Assembly: GCF_000972845.2 (NCBI RefSeq) | Contig: NC_040018.1 | Coordinates: forward strand, 7,168,761 to 7,232,760 | Direction of reading: 5' to 3' | Origin: Larimichthys crocea | Taxonomy: Eukaryota > Chordata > Actinopteri > Sciaenidae | DNA length: 64,000 nucleotides | Shown: piece after piece, positions 54,331-64,000 of the stretch | How positions within the stretch are numbered: position 1 is the stretch's first letter | Layout: the number at the start of each line of letters is the position of its first letter | The notes under the pieces: generated by a model | Database searches by the model: none | Seen by the model: the letters and a program-made list of their open reading frames with translations, nothing else | What the model was told of the DNA's origin: nothing | Position numbers and translations under genes: made by a program

Positions 54331-55163
54331 TTCAACAGAGTACCAAAACTTTTAACAGTACATGTACACCCACAGTCTTTTACTAAGGGCTGCTTGAACA
54401 ACCAGCCTTTTGCTGTAGATGTAAAGAGTGAGATGGTGGAGAGGAAGGAGGTGGCAGACCACTAAACGTGTGGAAAAAAAGAATTGACACTACAAACAAA
54501 TACTGCATACACAATTTATCTCCTGGTGGATTGAATTGGCATGGCTGCTGATATAAATTGGATTGATATCCAACAGTGCTCCTGAAATCTATATTTCTCT
54601 GCTTTCCACAAAAGCCCATGCTAGGCAATATTGCCATAATTGAGGCAATGTGGAGACAACAAATGAAACTAATTGAGAATGTGCTCAGTTTGTTTCATTT
54701 CCCTCTCTCCGGTCTTGTTGGTTGGCCCTGTGATGTGTGAGCTGATGTGTTGCACCTGAATGCTTCCCTGCATGTTGCTGAAAGATGGCAGTGGTGGAGT
54801 CTCTGGGACTCCCCACCGTGCTTGTGGAAACACATTTTCAGACAGGGGATGAGCATGCAAGCGTCTGCTTAGCATCAGTTTACATGCATTGTGTTTAGAT
54901 TAACTGAGATTAATGCTGCGCCACATTTCAGATACTGTAGATATCCTGGCTGTCCTCAGAAACAGCACCTGTCTCTCTGCAGAGTGTTTAGTTTTGTAGC
55001 ATCGTGTAGGCTTTCTCCACAGTCCATGGTGGATTAGTAGCTGCCCAAGAGGATGGCAATGCAGCCATGTCACAGTCAAAGCAGCCTGCCTGGTGGCTCT
55101 GGAGCATGCCTAACATATTTTTGCATCTGAAGTGGGCCCAGAGGCCTCGGCCTTTATCAACAA

Positions 55164-55790
55164 ATGATAATTGCCTGTAACATATTGTCCCTGCACATGC
55201 ACGGACACACTAGAAAAATATTAAAACAAAGTAAGACGTATGTCAAATAATTATCATAAAGACAGTTTGCTCACACATGACTGAGATGCATTCATTTACT
55301 ACTTGAAAAATGAGCCCTACATACATTTATTGTTGTAGAACAGAAAAATAAAAATTGTGTGTGCTGCTGCTGTCTGCCACTCAAATGTGAAACGTGACTG
55401 CAAATTCTGTTAAAGAATGATCAGAACTATGAATAAAAAGGTGAGTAAAAGGTGAGAATAAAAATGTGAGTTGAGCTTGACCTGATACGAAATACAAGCA
55501 GCCTCAAACAGGTTGCATCAAGAACAAAGTTAAACCTTTGGAGGAGAAGACAAATTCTAACAAATAATGTCTGAAACTATGGAAATAAGCCATCCTCCCA
55601 AACTCAAAGAAGAAGTTGGAGTAGAATGACATTGTTATAAAGTCTGCACAGTCAGGGTGGATGTATGGGTTGACAAAGCTGTTCCAAGCATATGAAAGCA
55701 AACAAATCATTTTCTTGTTCTTCAAATTTTACTGTTAACTTATTTTCGTGCTGGTTTGCACATGGATGGTGAGCGCTGCATCATAACTGT
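55164..55790. other. Intergenic DNA, nothing recognised
   Basis: AT-rich sequence without a supported feature. Confidence 0.45.
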
Positions 55791-55794
55791 GGCT

Positions 55795-56095
55795 TGGAGG
55801 TAGGCTGGGTTGTCCACTAATCAGATGATCAACGGTTCGATCCCCTCCAGTCTGCATGTCAAAGAGTCTTTGGGCAAGATACTGAACCCCAAATTGCTCC
55901 TGAAGGCTGCTCCATCAGTGTGTGAATGTGTAAGAATGGTTAGCTCCTCAAACTAATGAGCAGTTGGCACCTTGCATGGCAGCTAATGCCATCAGTGTAT
56001 GAATGTGCGTGAATGAGGTATGGTGAATGAGATATGTAGTGTAAAAGCGAGTGGTTGGAAGACTAGAAAAGCACTATATAAGTACAGTCCATTAG
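55795..56095 (+). mobile_element. tRNA-derived SINE with L2-like tail
   Basis: The B-box GGTTCGATCCCC (55834-55845) is followed by CAAGATACTGAACCCCAAAT, GCAGTTGGCACCTTGCATGG and the tail GAAAAGCACTATATAAGTAC. This is a well-known fish SINE whose tail resembles an L2-type LINE. Boundaries are approximate. Confidence 0.75.
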
Positions 56096-56149
56096 TTGTG
56101 GGCTGTTGAAGTGGCTGTGCTAAGTGGAGGCATTGCTTTGGCAGGTGTT

Positions 56150-56330
56150 TAAAGGTCCAATATGTCATATTTACAGGGAGAATATGACAGAAATGGAACA
56201 TCATATAATAAAACATGTTTTCATTACTGTAAAATCACTGTTATCTTAGAATGAGACTGATCTACACAGAGTTTCTACAGTAGCCCAGAATGGACAAACT
56301 AAACAAAGGAACATCTCTGTTCTTTGTTGT
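56150..56330 (+). repeat. Decayed teleost repeat
   Basis: TTTAAAGGTCCAATATGTCA, GAATGAGACTGATCTACACA and TTTCTACAGTAGCCCAGAAT match a family with very high copy number in fish. Ends unclear. Confidence 0.5.
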
Positions 56331-56469
56331 GCTGATGAAAATGAATTACACAATCACACAAATAATATTGTGTGTTTGTGTAATTTTTCCAGCAATTCAC
56401 ATTTAAGATTTTTTCCCCAGACTTTTTGTCCCATGAGCTTCAAGACACAACTGTCTTCATCTGATAATG

Positions 56470-56590
56470 GACAGCCAAAGACATACAGGAAACTGGAGAG
56501 AGGGGGACAACAACCTATGGCGAGAGGCCATGGGAATTGAATCGTGGCCACTGCATTAAGGAGCCTAGTACATACAGTACAGGGAGTTCC
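56470..56590 (-). mobile_element. Diverged tRNA-SINE relative of 941-1122
   Basis: ACAGGAAACTGGAGAGAGGG ... GGGAATTGAATCGTGGCCAC follows the same layout as the SINE at 941-1122 (B-box-like CGATTCAATTCCC on the minus strand). No TSD found. Confidence 0.5.
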
Positions 56591-56935
56591 TGATTCCCGG
56601 TTGTTCAAACAGACAATTTAACTATGTAGCATACTACAAAGCACATAAACCAAGAAAAATGACCAAATCTGAACAAGTTAACAGTCTGGCTGGCAAAACA
56701 CTCCCCTTCTCAAATGCTCCTGGTAGACCAAACAGCCTTGCAACCATGACGTCACAGAAGTGTGCGTGGTGGAATATAGGGGTACAGGGGTATAGGGGTA
56801 CGGTTATGACCCCGGCTCTTGGGAAGCAACACAGGTGACAAACAACAATCAATGCGGCCAAAGTAACTTTTATTATAGTCAAATGTCAAAACCACAAAAT
56901 ATGGATGCTGGTGGTGTTGCAGCAGGCCGGACTGA

Positions 56936-57021
56936 GCTCTTAAAGGCTTCCAAACAGGTGCCAGAGATCAGGAGGAAAGCTCTTAAAGGCTTCCAAACAG
57001 GTGCCAGAGATCAGGAGGAAA
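56936..57021 (+). repeat. 43-bp tandem duplication
   Basis: GCTCTTAAAGGCTTCCAAAC...GAGGAAA occurs twice head to tail (56936-56978 and 56979-57021), apparently identical. The unit length is not a multiple of three. Confidence 0.9.
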
Positions 57022-57284
57022 AGGATGAGGAGGAGCCTCTGATCACCTGAAAACTGAGATTAGAGAAAATTTAGAGAAGTTAGAAAAAACTGAAAGAGAT
57101 TAGCCTTAAACATAACAGTACTGTAACTGGGAAACCACAGGCCGCAGTTCACAACTCATCTTCTATCAGCAGTCATTGTTGGCCATGAAAACAATCTTTG
57201 CCTTTCTTAAACCAGATCATCACCACAGAGGCAGCAGCATCAGAAGAGGCTCATGTGAATCATCTTTGTAATGGTCATGGGCAG

Positions 57285-58485
57285 TGCCGTTGCTACCATT
57301 ACAGACGTTACACGCTGTGCATAAGGCACCAAGTGTTGGAGAGGGCACCAAAATGGCCCAACTATCATCATGTTATAATAGTAGTGTAATTCTGTGTGTA
57401 ATGTATGAGTGAACGAGAGAGAGAGCGCAAGCGGCATGAGTGACGTGTATGGACGGAGGAGCTGCAGGTTAGCGATAGGAGTTAGGAATAAGTGTACAGT
57501 GTAGGCTACAATGTGTGATCAAATAAAGGCCACAGTGTTTCAAAAGCCAACGCCGGAGCTCATATGTTTTTCCACGGCTGAAGAAAGTGAAGGTGTCACA
57601 CCGCGGTGAGGTCAAGCTGGGTTTTTGTTATGTCTTGTCATTTCCTGTTTTATTTTGAAAGATAACTCTCCTCTCGTTTCAGGTCACTTGCCCTTCCTCG
57701 TGTGTCACCGGTCTGATTGTCTTCCCCGCCCTGATTGTTTCCACCTGTTCCCCATTACCTTGTGTATATATTGTCTGCGTCTCCCTTTGTCCCGTGCCGA
57801 AGTGTTTCGTCCTTCGTAGCGTACACCAAAGCCTTTTTTTTTCCACAGTCCATAGCCACAGCTCCTTAGCTCAAGTATCTTTTGCTTTCGTCCTCGAATG
57901 AGTGATTTTCTGTTGTAATTCCTAGTCTAGCCTTTTGTTACTTAGTATCTAGTCTAGTGTGTTTTCAGCCTCGTTTTTGAGCGCCTTAAGTTGATGTTTC
58001 ATAGCCTTTTTCTTTTTCCTCTTTATGAGTGATTTTGATTTCGTTAATCCTTAATACAAGTAGTCTTAGCGTTATAGTTCCTCGTTGAGAGTGATTTTGA
58101 TTTTGTTATTTAGAGTAGGTCAGAGTTTTTTCCTCCTTGGAGTGATTTTTGTTTTCTTTAGTTTAGGGCCTTTTCATAGCCTCACTCAGTCGAGGATTTT
58201 CCCCGTCCTGAATAAAACAGCTTACTGCCTAACTCTGCATCTGAGTCCTCATTTGAGTCCCGGCCTGACAGAAGGTGGTTAACCCCGAAGATGACGTGCA
58301 GTTTGGCCTCAGGAGACGGCATCTACCCTTTGACCACGGTCTGGCAGCCGGACAGGAACATGGTTAACAATCATAATTCGATAAAAAATTATCGTTTCTG
58401 TAATGCACATCATCAGTCTACTATAGGCAACATTTTCTCAGAATAATAAAATACATGATGTTTGGTGCCCTGGCTCCCCCTCATC
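57285..58485 (+). mobile_element. hAT-like element fragment interrupted by a solo LTR, ending at the gap
   Basis: It starts CAGTGCCGTTGCTACCATTA and contains CATAAGGCACCAAGTG and GAGAGGGCACCAAAATGGCC. After the LTR, sequence runs to GTGCCCTGGCTCCCCC just before the N run. The right end would lie in or beyond the gap, so identity is tentative. Confidence 0.35.
57594..58270 (+). mobile_element. Solo LTR (plus strand), exact 5-bp TSD
   Basis: It starts TGTCACACCGCGGTGAGG and ends GAGTCCCGGCCTGACA. The TSD GAAGG is exact at 57589-57593 and 58271-58275. Length is 677 bp, longer than its relative at 41583-42188. The extra length is mainly in a region of repeated GAGTGATTTTGATTT units (about 57898-58152). 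AATAAAACAGC near 58214 is a likely R-region poly(A) signal. Confidence 0.92.
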
Positions 58486-58495
58486 NNNNNNNNNN
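58486..58495. other. Assembly gap (10 N)
   Basis: A run of exactly ten N marks a scaffold join of unspecified size. The sequence to the right repeats 49581 onward. Confidence 0.99.
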
Positions 58496-61400
58496 AAAGC
58501 CTTGGCACACTGCCTCACATCTTAGTTACTGCCTCACAGAGCAGCTAGCATGTGTGACTCCTAATAAAACCTATACCATAAGTATGGAAAGTGTCGGCAC
58601 GGTGGCTGTTCTTCTGTTCCCAGCAATCCTTCATTTCCAGGCTGTTTTCTTGACTTAAATCGAACCCAGAGGACACACTGCTCTCATGCCTCTGTCATGG
58701 GTGTCTTGTTTGGCTGTTTTGTCTGCTCTCCGTCCAGTTGTCCGTTTGCATATCTAGAAATGCGTTGTACTTCTTTGCCACTGTTATGTGATGATTCTTT
58801 TAATAACAAGCAGCGGTTATGTCAGCCTCCGGTTATCCCTTTTACTTGTGTGTGTGTGTAGAGTCTGTGGTTTCTTGCTCGGCCCAGTGGGACCAGTTAG
58901 CAGCTGATAGCTCTGATAGCAGACTGTGAGAGTCTAGACAGTCCTTCACTGCAAAATGTTGGAAGTCACAGGGGTACGGGTGGTTTAGCAGACAGAGGGT
59001 TGTTCAGCACCTAGAATTCATGGTATGTCCCAATGTGCTTAAATGTGTGTGAATAGCAACTACACTGCAAAGACCAGGCTCAGAGGACAGGGACTGAGTG
59101 TGTGTGTAGCAAGTGTGCATCATGAAAGAATGTAAAGCTATTGACCTGTATCAATTGCCAATGTGTGAACAGACTGTAATGAACTCTGATGATTAGTACC
59201 ATTATTCTAAATATGACTGGGTTTATTTTCCAGCAGGCCCTATTTTCACAAGGCCTTTCTGAAACACAGAAGCTTTAATAAACCATTCATTTTTTATTTT
59301 ATGCACATCACACATTCACACTGTATGTACATCAGTAAAATAAATTATGACATCTGTACCTCACATGCAATTAACTGTTGTACAGTTAACACCTGTTTGT
59401 TATAGTTAATTTAGACTAACCAGTCCACTTGACCTGTCTCAGGGCCTATTTGTTCCATAATGCTGTTGTTGTTATTTATTCTATATTTGTTGTCCTTACT
59501 GTATTAGTGTCAGCAAGAATGTATGTAATATTTGATGAGTAGTGTAATTCAGTGTAACTCTCCTCACCTCCCTCACCTCTCACGGGGCCTAGATCAATAC
59601 CCGAGCTGTCTTTTGTGCACCAGTGCTCTCCATACTTGACGGGTAGATATCACAGATGCTGCACAAATAAAAAATGCCATAATATTAGTAATGGGCATTG
59701 ATTGAATACTTCCTTCAGGTGCCGGGGATAAGCTACAAAGCTTCAGCTCCTGTTTTGTTCCAGTGTGTCAGCTGTCTTCAGCACTGTGTGTGAACATTCA
59801 TTAGCTGTTTCACTCCAGGCCTGCCTCAGGATGAGAAGGATAAAACATGAGAATTTAGAATTCAATTGTTGGTGAGATTGGATAAAAACTTTTAACCGGC
59901 AGGTGAAATGAGGGAGGGGATGAGCACAGTCTTTTGTCTAAACCTGATTAAGATGGATGGATTTTTTTTTAAATTAATAATTATTCTGTTAATGCTTTAA
60001 CTACTGCATGGTCCATGATTTATCTGAAAAAAACTTTGTGAAAAATGTTCTTAAAATAATGTACACATAACATTTAATGTGGCCAGTGGACATACATTTC
60101 TCCTTCATCCTAGCAGGGAGCATTGAGGGGAGGTGGTTGCAATCAGCCTTACTGGTTGTTCATTTTAATGACATATGTGTAATCCTCTTTTCAATCAGTG
60201 TCAGAGAGATTATTGACACTGTCTGCACAATATTCTACAAAAAAAGCAAAGGAGCCCTGCCCCATCTCTAGATGAGCTTCTTTTCGTTAGACTTTTATTT
60301 TTCAATGTATTTACTTGTACAGTTTTTTGTTGTCTTTCTGAAATGCTAAACATGGTAAAAGCTGGTTAATTTTTGTTATTTGCTTCTGTCGTTATCTTTA
60401 ATTTATATTCATTCTGAGACAAAAGCCCTGTGACATTTTGACAGCGTGTGTCAAGAAATGAAAAGACATGACAGGAAAACAGTGAAGAAAAGACAAGGCA
60501 ATGAGAGCAAGCCACAGCAAGTGTGCATGTGTGTGTGTGAGAGAGAGATGGTGTGAAGCAGTCAGTGCCAGTAAGTGGATATTGCTCTGCAGCCAAGAAC
60601 CTCTTTAATACATAATGCTGTAGAAGTAGCTCTCCTCCTCTCCCGTCTCCATCATCTGCAACACACATACTAAATTACACCACAGATGCCCTTATGATCA
60701 CAAACAGAACCCCCTGTTCACACAGACTAAAATTACTGACACAGAAACAGCTTGGAGGGGGAAAAAAGTGGAGTTTTGGCCTGGCTAGCAGTACCCACTT
60801 CCCTTTATATGTCTGATGAGCTGAGATGAAAGCTGCTCTATCAGAGCTGGCAGGAGGACACGGTGAACATCAACACCTGCACTGTGGTACAAAACAGCCA
60901 GCTGCCTCACTGTACGCCTCTCACTTGTCAGACTCTGCACATACTTCTCTTCAGGTTTTCGTGCTTTTGTAAATAAAATTAGTGTTGTACATTCTGGGGA
61001 CAATGCAAGTTTTTTTCACGATGGATATATATATTTTCAATTTTGTTTTGCAGCTTTATGTTTGACACACTGGTCAGATTTTCAGAATGAAAGTAGGAAT
61101 GGAATTGATAACTATGTTTTTATTCACCAAGCGGCGACCTCTGGCACTGTAACAAACTAACCAAAAATGCAGTTCCTCAGTTGTCCACTTGAGGCTGGCT
61201 CCAGAAGTGAGTCAGTCTCCATAAGTCCCCATGTCCAAATGTCCAACTTCACCAGCAGAAATAAACTTTTACAGCCTGGTACAAAAAACCGTTTTGGTCT
61301 CTATAGTAATTTCCCCGTTCATGACAACTGTACTGTGACTGTATTTTATACAACTCACCTGTTCACATTATTTGAATGACATGTCGGTGGCGTTGCAGTG

Positions 61401-64000
61401 GCTTGTTTAAACCACCAGACTTCATTCAGCCCGACTCAGCTCCACCCATGCTCCACCTCTTTGCTATTTTGGATTAGTGGGGAGATGGAGGGGCAGGACT
61501 GTCAGGACGTGGGACCAGAGCAACCATGCTGAGCTTCACAACAGAAATCTGTGGTTCCGTTTTTATTCAACCAGTCTACGATCATCACCATTTTTTTTTG
61601 ATGCCTTCCAATGAGTTACACCAGATTCCTCCCGATAGGGTCTTTTCACATCTGTCACTTGTTTTGCAGTCGCTGCATTTTCTCTTTTCTTTTCACACTA
61701 GGTAGAGATTGGTGTGAGGGGGTTGCAATAAGCACCTACACTGACATCACCATTCAATAATGAAAATGTCCTGTTCTCGCCTGCCGCACCCAGTCCCCTG
61801 CATTAAATAAGCATCTTATTACTTCTTCCATTCATATTGACACCAGTCATCAGTTTCCTTAATTAAATGTACACTTTGGGTTATAGCTTACTTAGATCCT
61901 CATTCTTACCTGTGTTTACATTCATAAGGAAACAATAAGGTAAAAACAGAAAGAAGTGATCTTCAGTGTTACTTATTTTTTTACTCCACTGACCCAGTTT
62001 CTTTAAATGCACCATTAAAGTTTCATCCTCTGTTAAACGGTTTAGAGAGATAAAGGAGAAAAGAGTGGAAGGAGGCAGAAAAAGATAAAGATAAAACACA
62101 AAGAACAATAAAGACACAATTTCTTTTTGTCTGTTCTTTTAACAGACCATTGAAAATAACGAGCAATTCCCAGCTAACCACTCTAACAGGAGGAATATTG
62201 GCTTGGCCTACCGCCAAAGTAAGTATCTTCTCCAGTGTCAGATCATTCTGACTGTTGACTTGGAAGACTTAAAGTACAAAATAGCACAACTTTGGTGCTG
62301 CCAGTCTGGCCTTGTCTGCATTTGTTGCTTTTTGAATTGTAATGCTGCAATTTAACTTGAAGCAGTTCTCTGTACTAATTGCACATTGCTTATTTTATTG
62401 ATTACAGTGGAAACCTTTCTCCTTTACGTCTTTCTTCCAGAGATGAAGCGGGCTGCAGACCTTCACACCCCAGAATCCCCATGTTCACTGCATGTTAATT
62501 GGCTTTGTTAATTTTATTATTATATCGATTCTTGTTAAAACTCACACTACTAGAAGAATGTGTCATTCACATTGTTAGTGCCAATGTCTGGCCTAACAAT
62601 GACCAAAAAAAAAGCATTTTGTAGGTGTTTCTGAGAATTTGTAATTTCCTTGAAAATTGTTGACCCATCATGCACTCGGGGGTCGATACTAACTTTGCAC
62701 TTTTTCCTTATGAGGCCGCTGGAGCAGAGGTGATTCTGATATTCACTGATTTGAATGAAATTTTATAGAGAAAATATTTTCTGATGTCTAGGTTGCTCTG
62801 CCTAAACTCTTGATTTCTATTGTTTTCTGATCGACAGACGCATTTCGCGTTACTCTTTAAACAGCTGATCACTAAAGCTGCATCTAGAACTGGCTCAGCC
62901 ACCTCCCAGTAAACAAGCTGGACCAATACCGAGTTTCCAGATGGCAGGCCAAGCCCATCTTCACACCGTTAGCTCAGTTACCTGTGCAGCTCAAGCGTCA
63001 ACCTCCATGGCGGGAATAGCCAATGTGGAAGTGCTAAAACTCTGATTCCTCGAGTGGCCACTTGAGGCTGGCTGCAGAAGTAAGTCAGTCTCCATAAGCA
63101 CCCGTATTAAAATGTCCAACTTCACAGCAGAAATAAACATGTTTACAGCCTGGTTCAGAAAACAGTTTGCATGTGTTCAACAGAGTACCAAACCTTTTAA
63201 CAGTACACCCACAGTCTTTTACTAAGGGCTGCTTGAACAACAGCCTTTTGCTGTAGACGTAAGAGTGAGAGAGCATAATGGAAGAGGTGGAGAGGAAGGA
63301 GGTGGCAGACCACTAAACGTGTGGAAAAAAGAATTGACACTACAAACAAATACTGCATACACAATTATTATCCTGGTGGATTGAATTGGCATGGCTGCTG
63401 ATATAAATTGGATTGATATCCAACAGTGCTCCTGAAATCTATATTTCTCTGCTTTCCACAAAAACCCATGCTAGGCAATATTGCCATATTGAGGCAATGT
63501 GGAGACAACAAATGAAACTAATTGAGAATGTGCTCAGTTTGTTTCATTTCCCTCTCTCCGGTCTTGTTGGTTGCCCTGTGTGATGTGTGGCTGATGTGTT
63601 GCACCTGATGCTTCCCTGCATGTTGGTGAAAGTGGCAGTGGTGGAGTCTCTGGGACTCCCACCGTGCTTGTGGAAACACTTTTCAGACAGGGTGAGCATG
63701 CAAGCGTCTGCTTAGCATCAGTTTACATGCATTGTGTTTAGATTAACTGAGATTAATGCTGCGCCACATTTCAGATACTGTAGATATCCTGGCTGTCCTC
63801 GGAAACAGCACCTGTCTCTCTGCAGAGTGTTTAGTTTTTGTAGCATCGCGTAGGCTTTCTCCACAGTCCATGGTGGATTAGTAGCTGCCCAAGAGGATGG
63901 CAATGCAGCCATGTCACAGTCAAACGCTGCCTGGTGGCTCTGGGCATGCCAACATTTTTGCATCTGAAGTGGGCCCAGAGGCCTCGGCCTTTATCAACAA
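58496..64000 (+). repeat. Large duplicated block, copy 2 (5.5 kb, runs off the window)
   Basis: It is collinear with 49581-55163 from the first base after the gap to the window end. Differences are mostly single-base gaps, more often missing in copy 2, for example CTAAATAAAACC against CTAATAAAACC near the start. There are a few larger indels: about 25 extra bases near 59446-59470 and about 40 missing near 61625. It contains no supported gene. The open frames are shadows of the same sequence as in copy 1. Confidence 0.95.

Larger units (their letters stand above)
49581..55163 (+). repeat. Large duplicated block, copy 1 (5.58 kb)
   Basis: From CAAAGCCTGGCACAC to CCTTTATCAACAA this block recurs at 58496-64000 in the same orientation and order. 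It contains no supported gene. Contents include two copies of the fish repeat with GGCTGGCTCCAGAAGTGAGT (about 52200-52420 and 54130-54330). The rest is AT-rich with no named element. Confidence 0.95.

Noticed and set aside
61167..61379. Open frames in the last 5.5 kb as separate genes
   Set aside because: The whole segment duplicates 49581-55163, where the same frames are broken or different; indel differences create and destroy these frames.

Overview
The window reads as teleost fish nuclear DNA: intron-rich, with dense (CA)n/(GT)n microsatellites, L2-type LINE tails, tRNA-derived SINEs, many short hAT-like elements with intact 8-bp target-site duplications (TSDs), solo LTRs, and repeat families typical of fish genomes. 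I see no bacterial or plasmid features and no CRISPR array. Almost none of the short open reading frames here are genes.

One gene is certain. The last five coding exons of a CCDC102A orthologue lie on the + strand at 2338-2454, 3800-4009, 8350-8520, 9908-10011 and 15309-15441. They join in frame into 244 codons plus a TGA stop and encode the C-terminal coiled coil and acidic tail. The upstream exons are outside the window. The introns hold a foldback element, a cluster of dinucleotide repeats, two hAT-like elements, SINEs and LINE pieces. The 104-nt fourth visible exon sits between a (TG)n tract at its acceptor and a (CA)n tract just after its donor.

From about 18.4 kb to the end the DNA is intergenic and built of nested repeats. 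It holds a 1.4-kb solo LTR carrying a hAT element (24.4-25.9 kb), a hAT inside a hAT (28.7-29.3 kb) and a 1.5-kb repeat carrying two exact CTCF core motifs (32.6-34.1 kb). It also holds four more solo LTRs, LINE relics (43.7-45.5 kb) and a Tc1 transposase relic (36.7 kb). At 47.57-48.75 kb there is a broken, multi-exon THAP zinc-finger gene, with a palindromic MITE inserted 20 bp before its ATG. This is the only other protein-coding signal I can support.

The last 5.5 kb (58496-64000) directly follow a 10-N gap and repeat 49581-55163 almost base for base, but with many one-base indels. I read this as an assembly duplication (second haplotype or unpolished contig) until shown otherwise. Nothing here amounts to a proven new biological system. 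The most unusual items are the two palindrome-built MITE families (2933/39142 and 17177/47116), the TE-borne CTCF motifs and the repeat-flanked CCDC102A exon.
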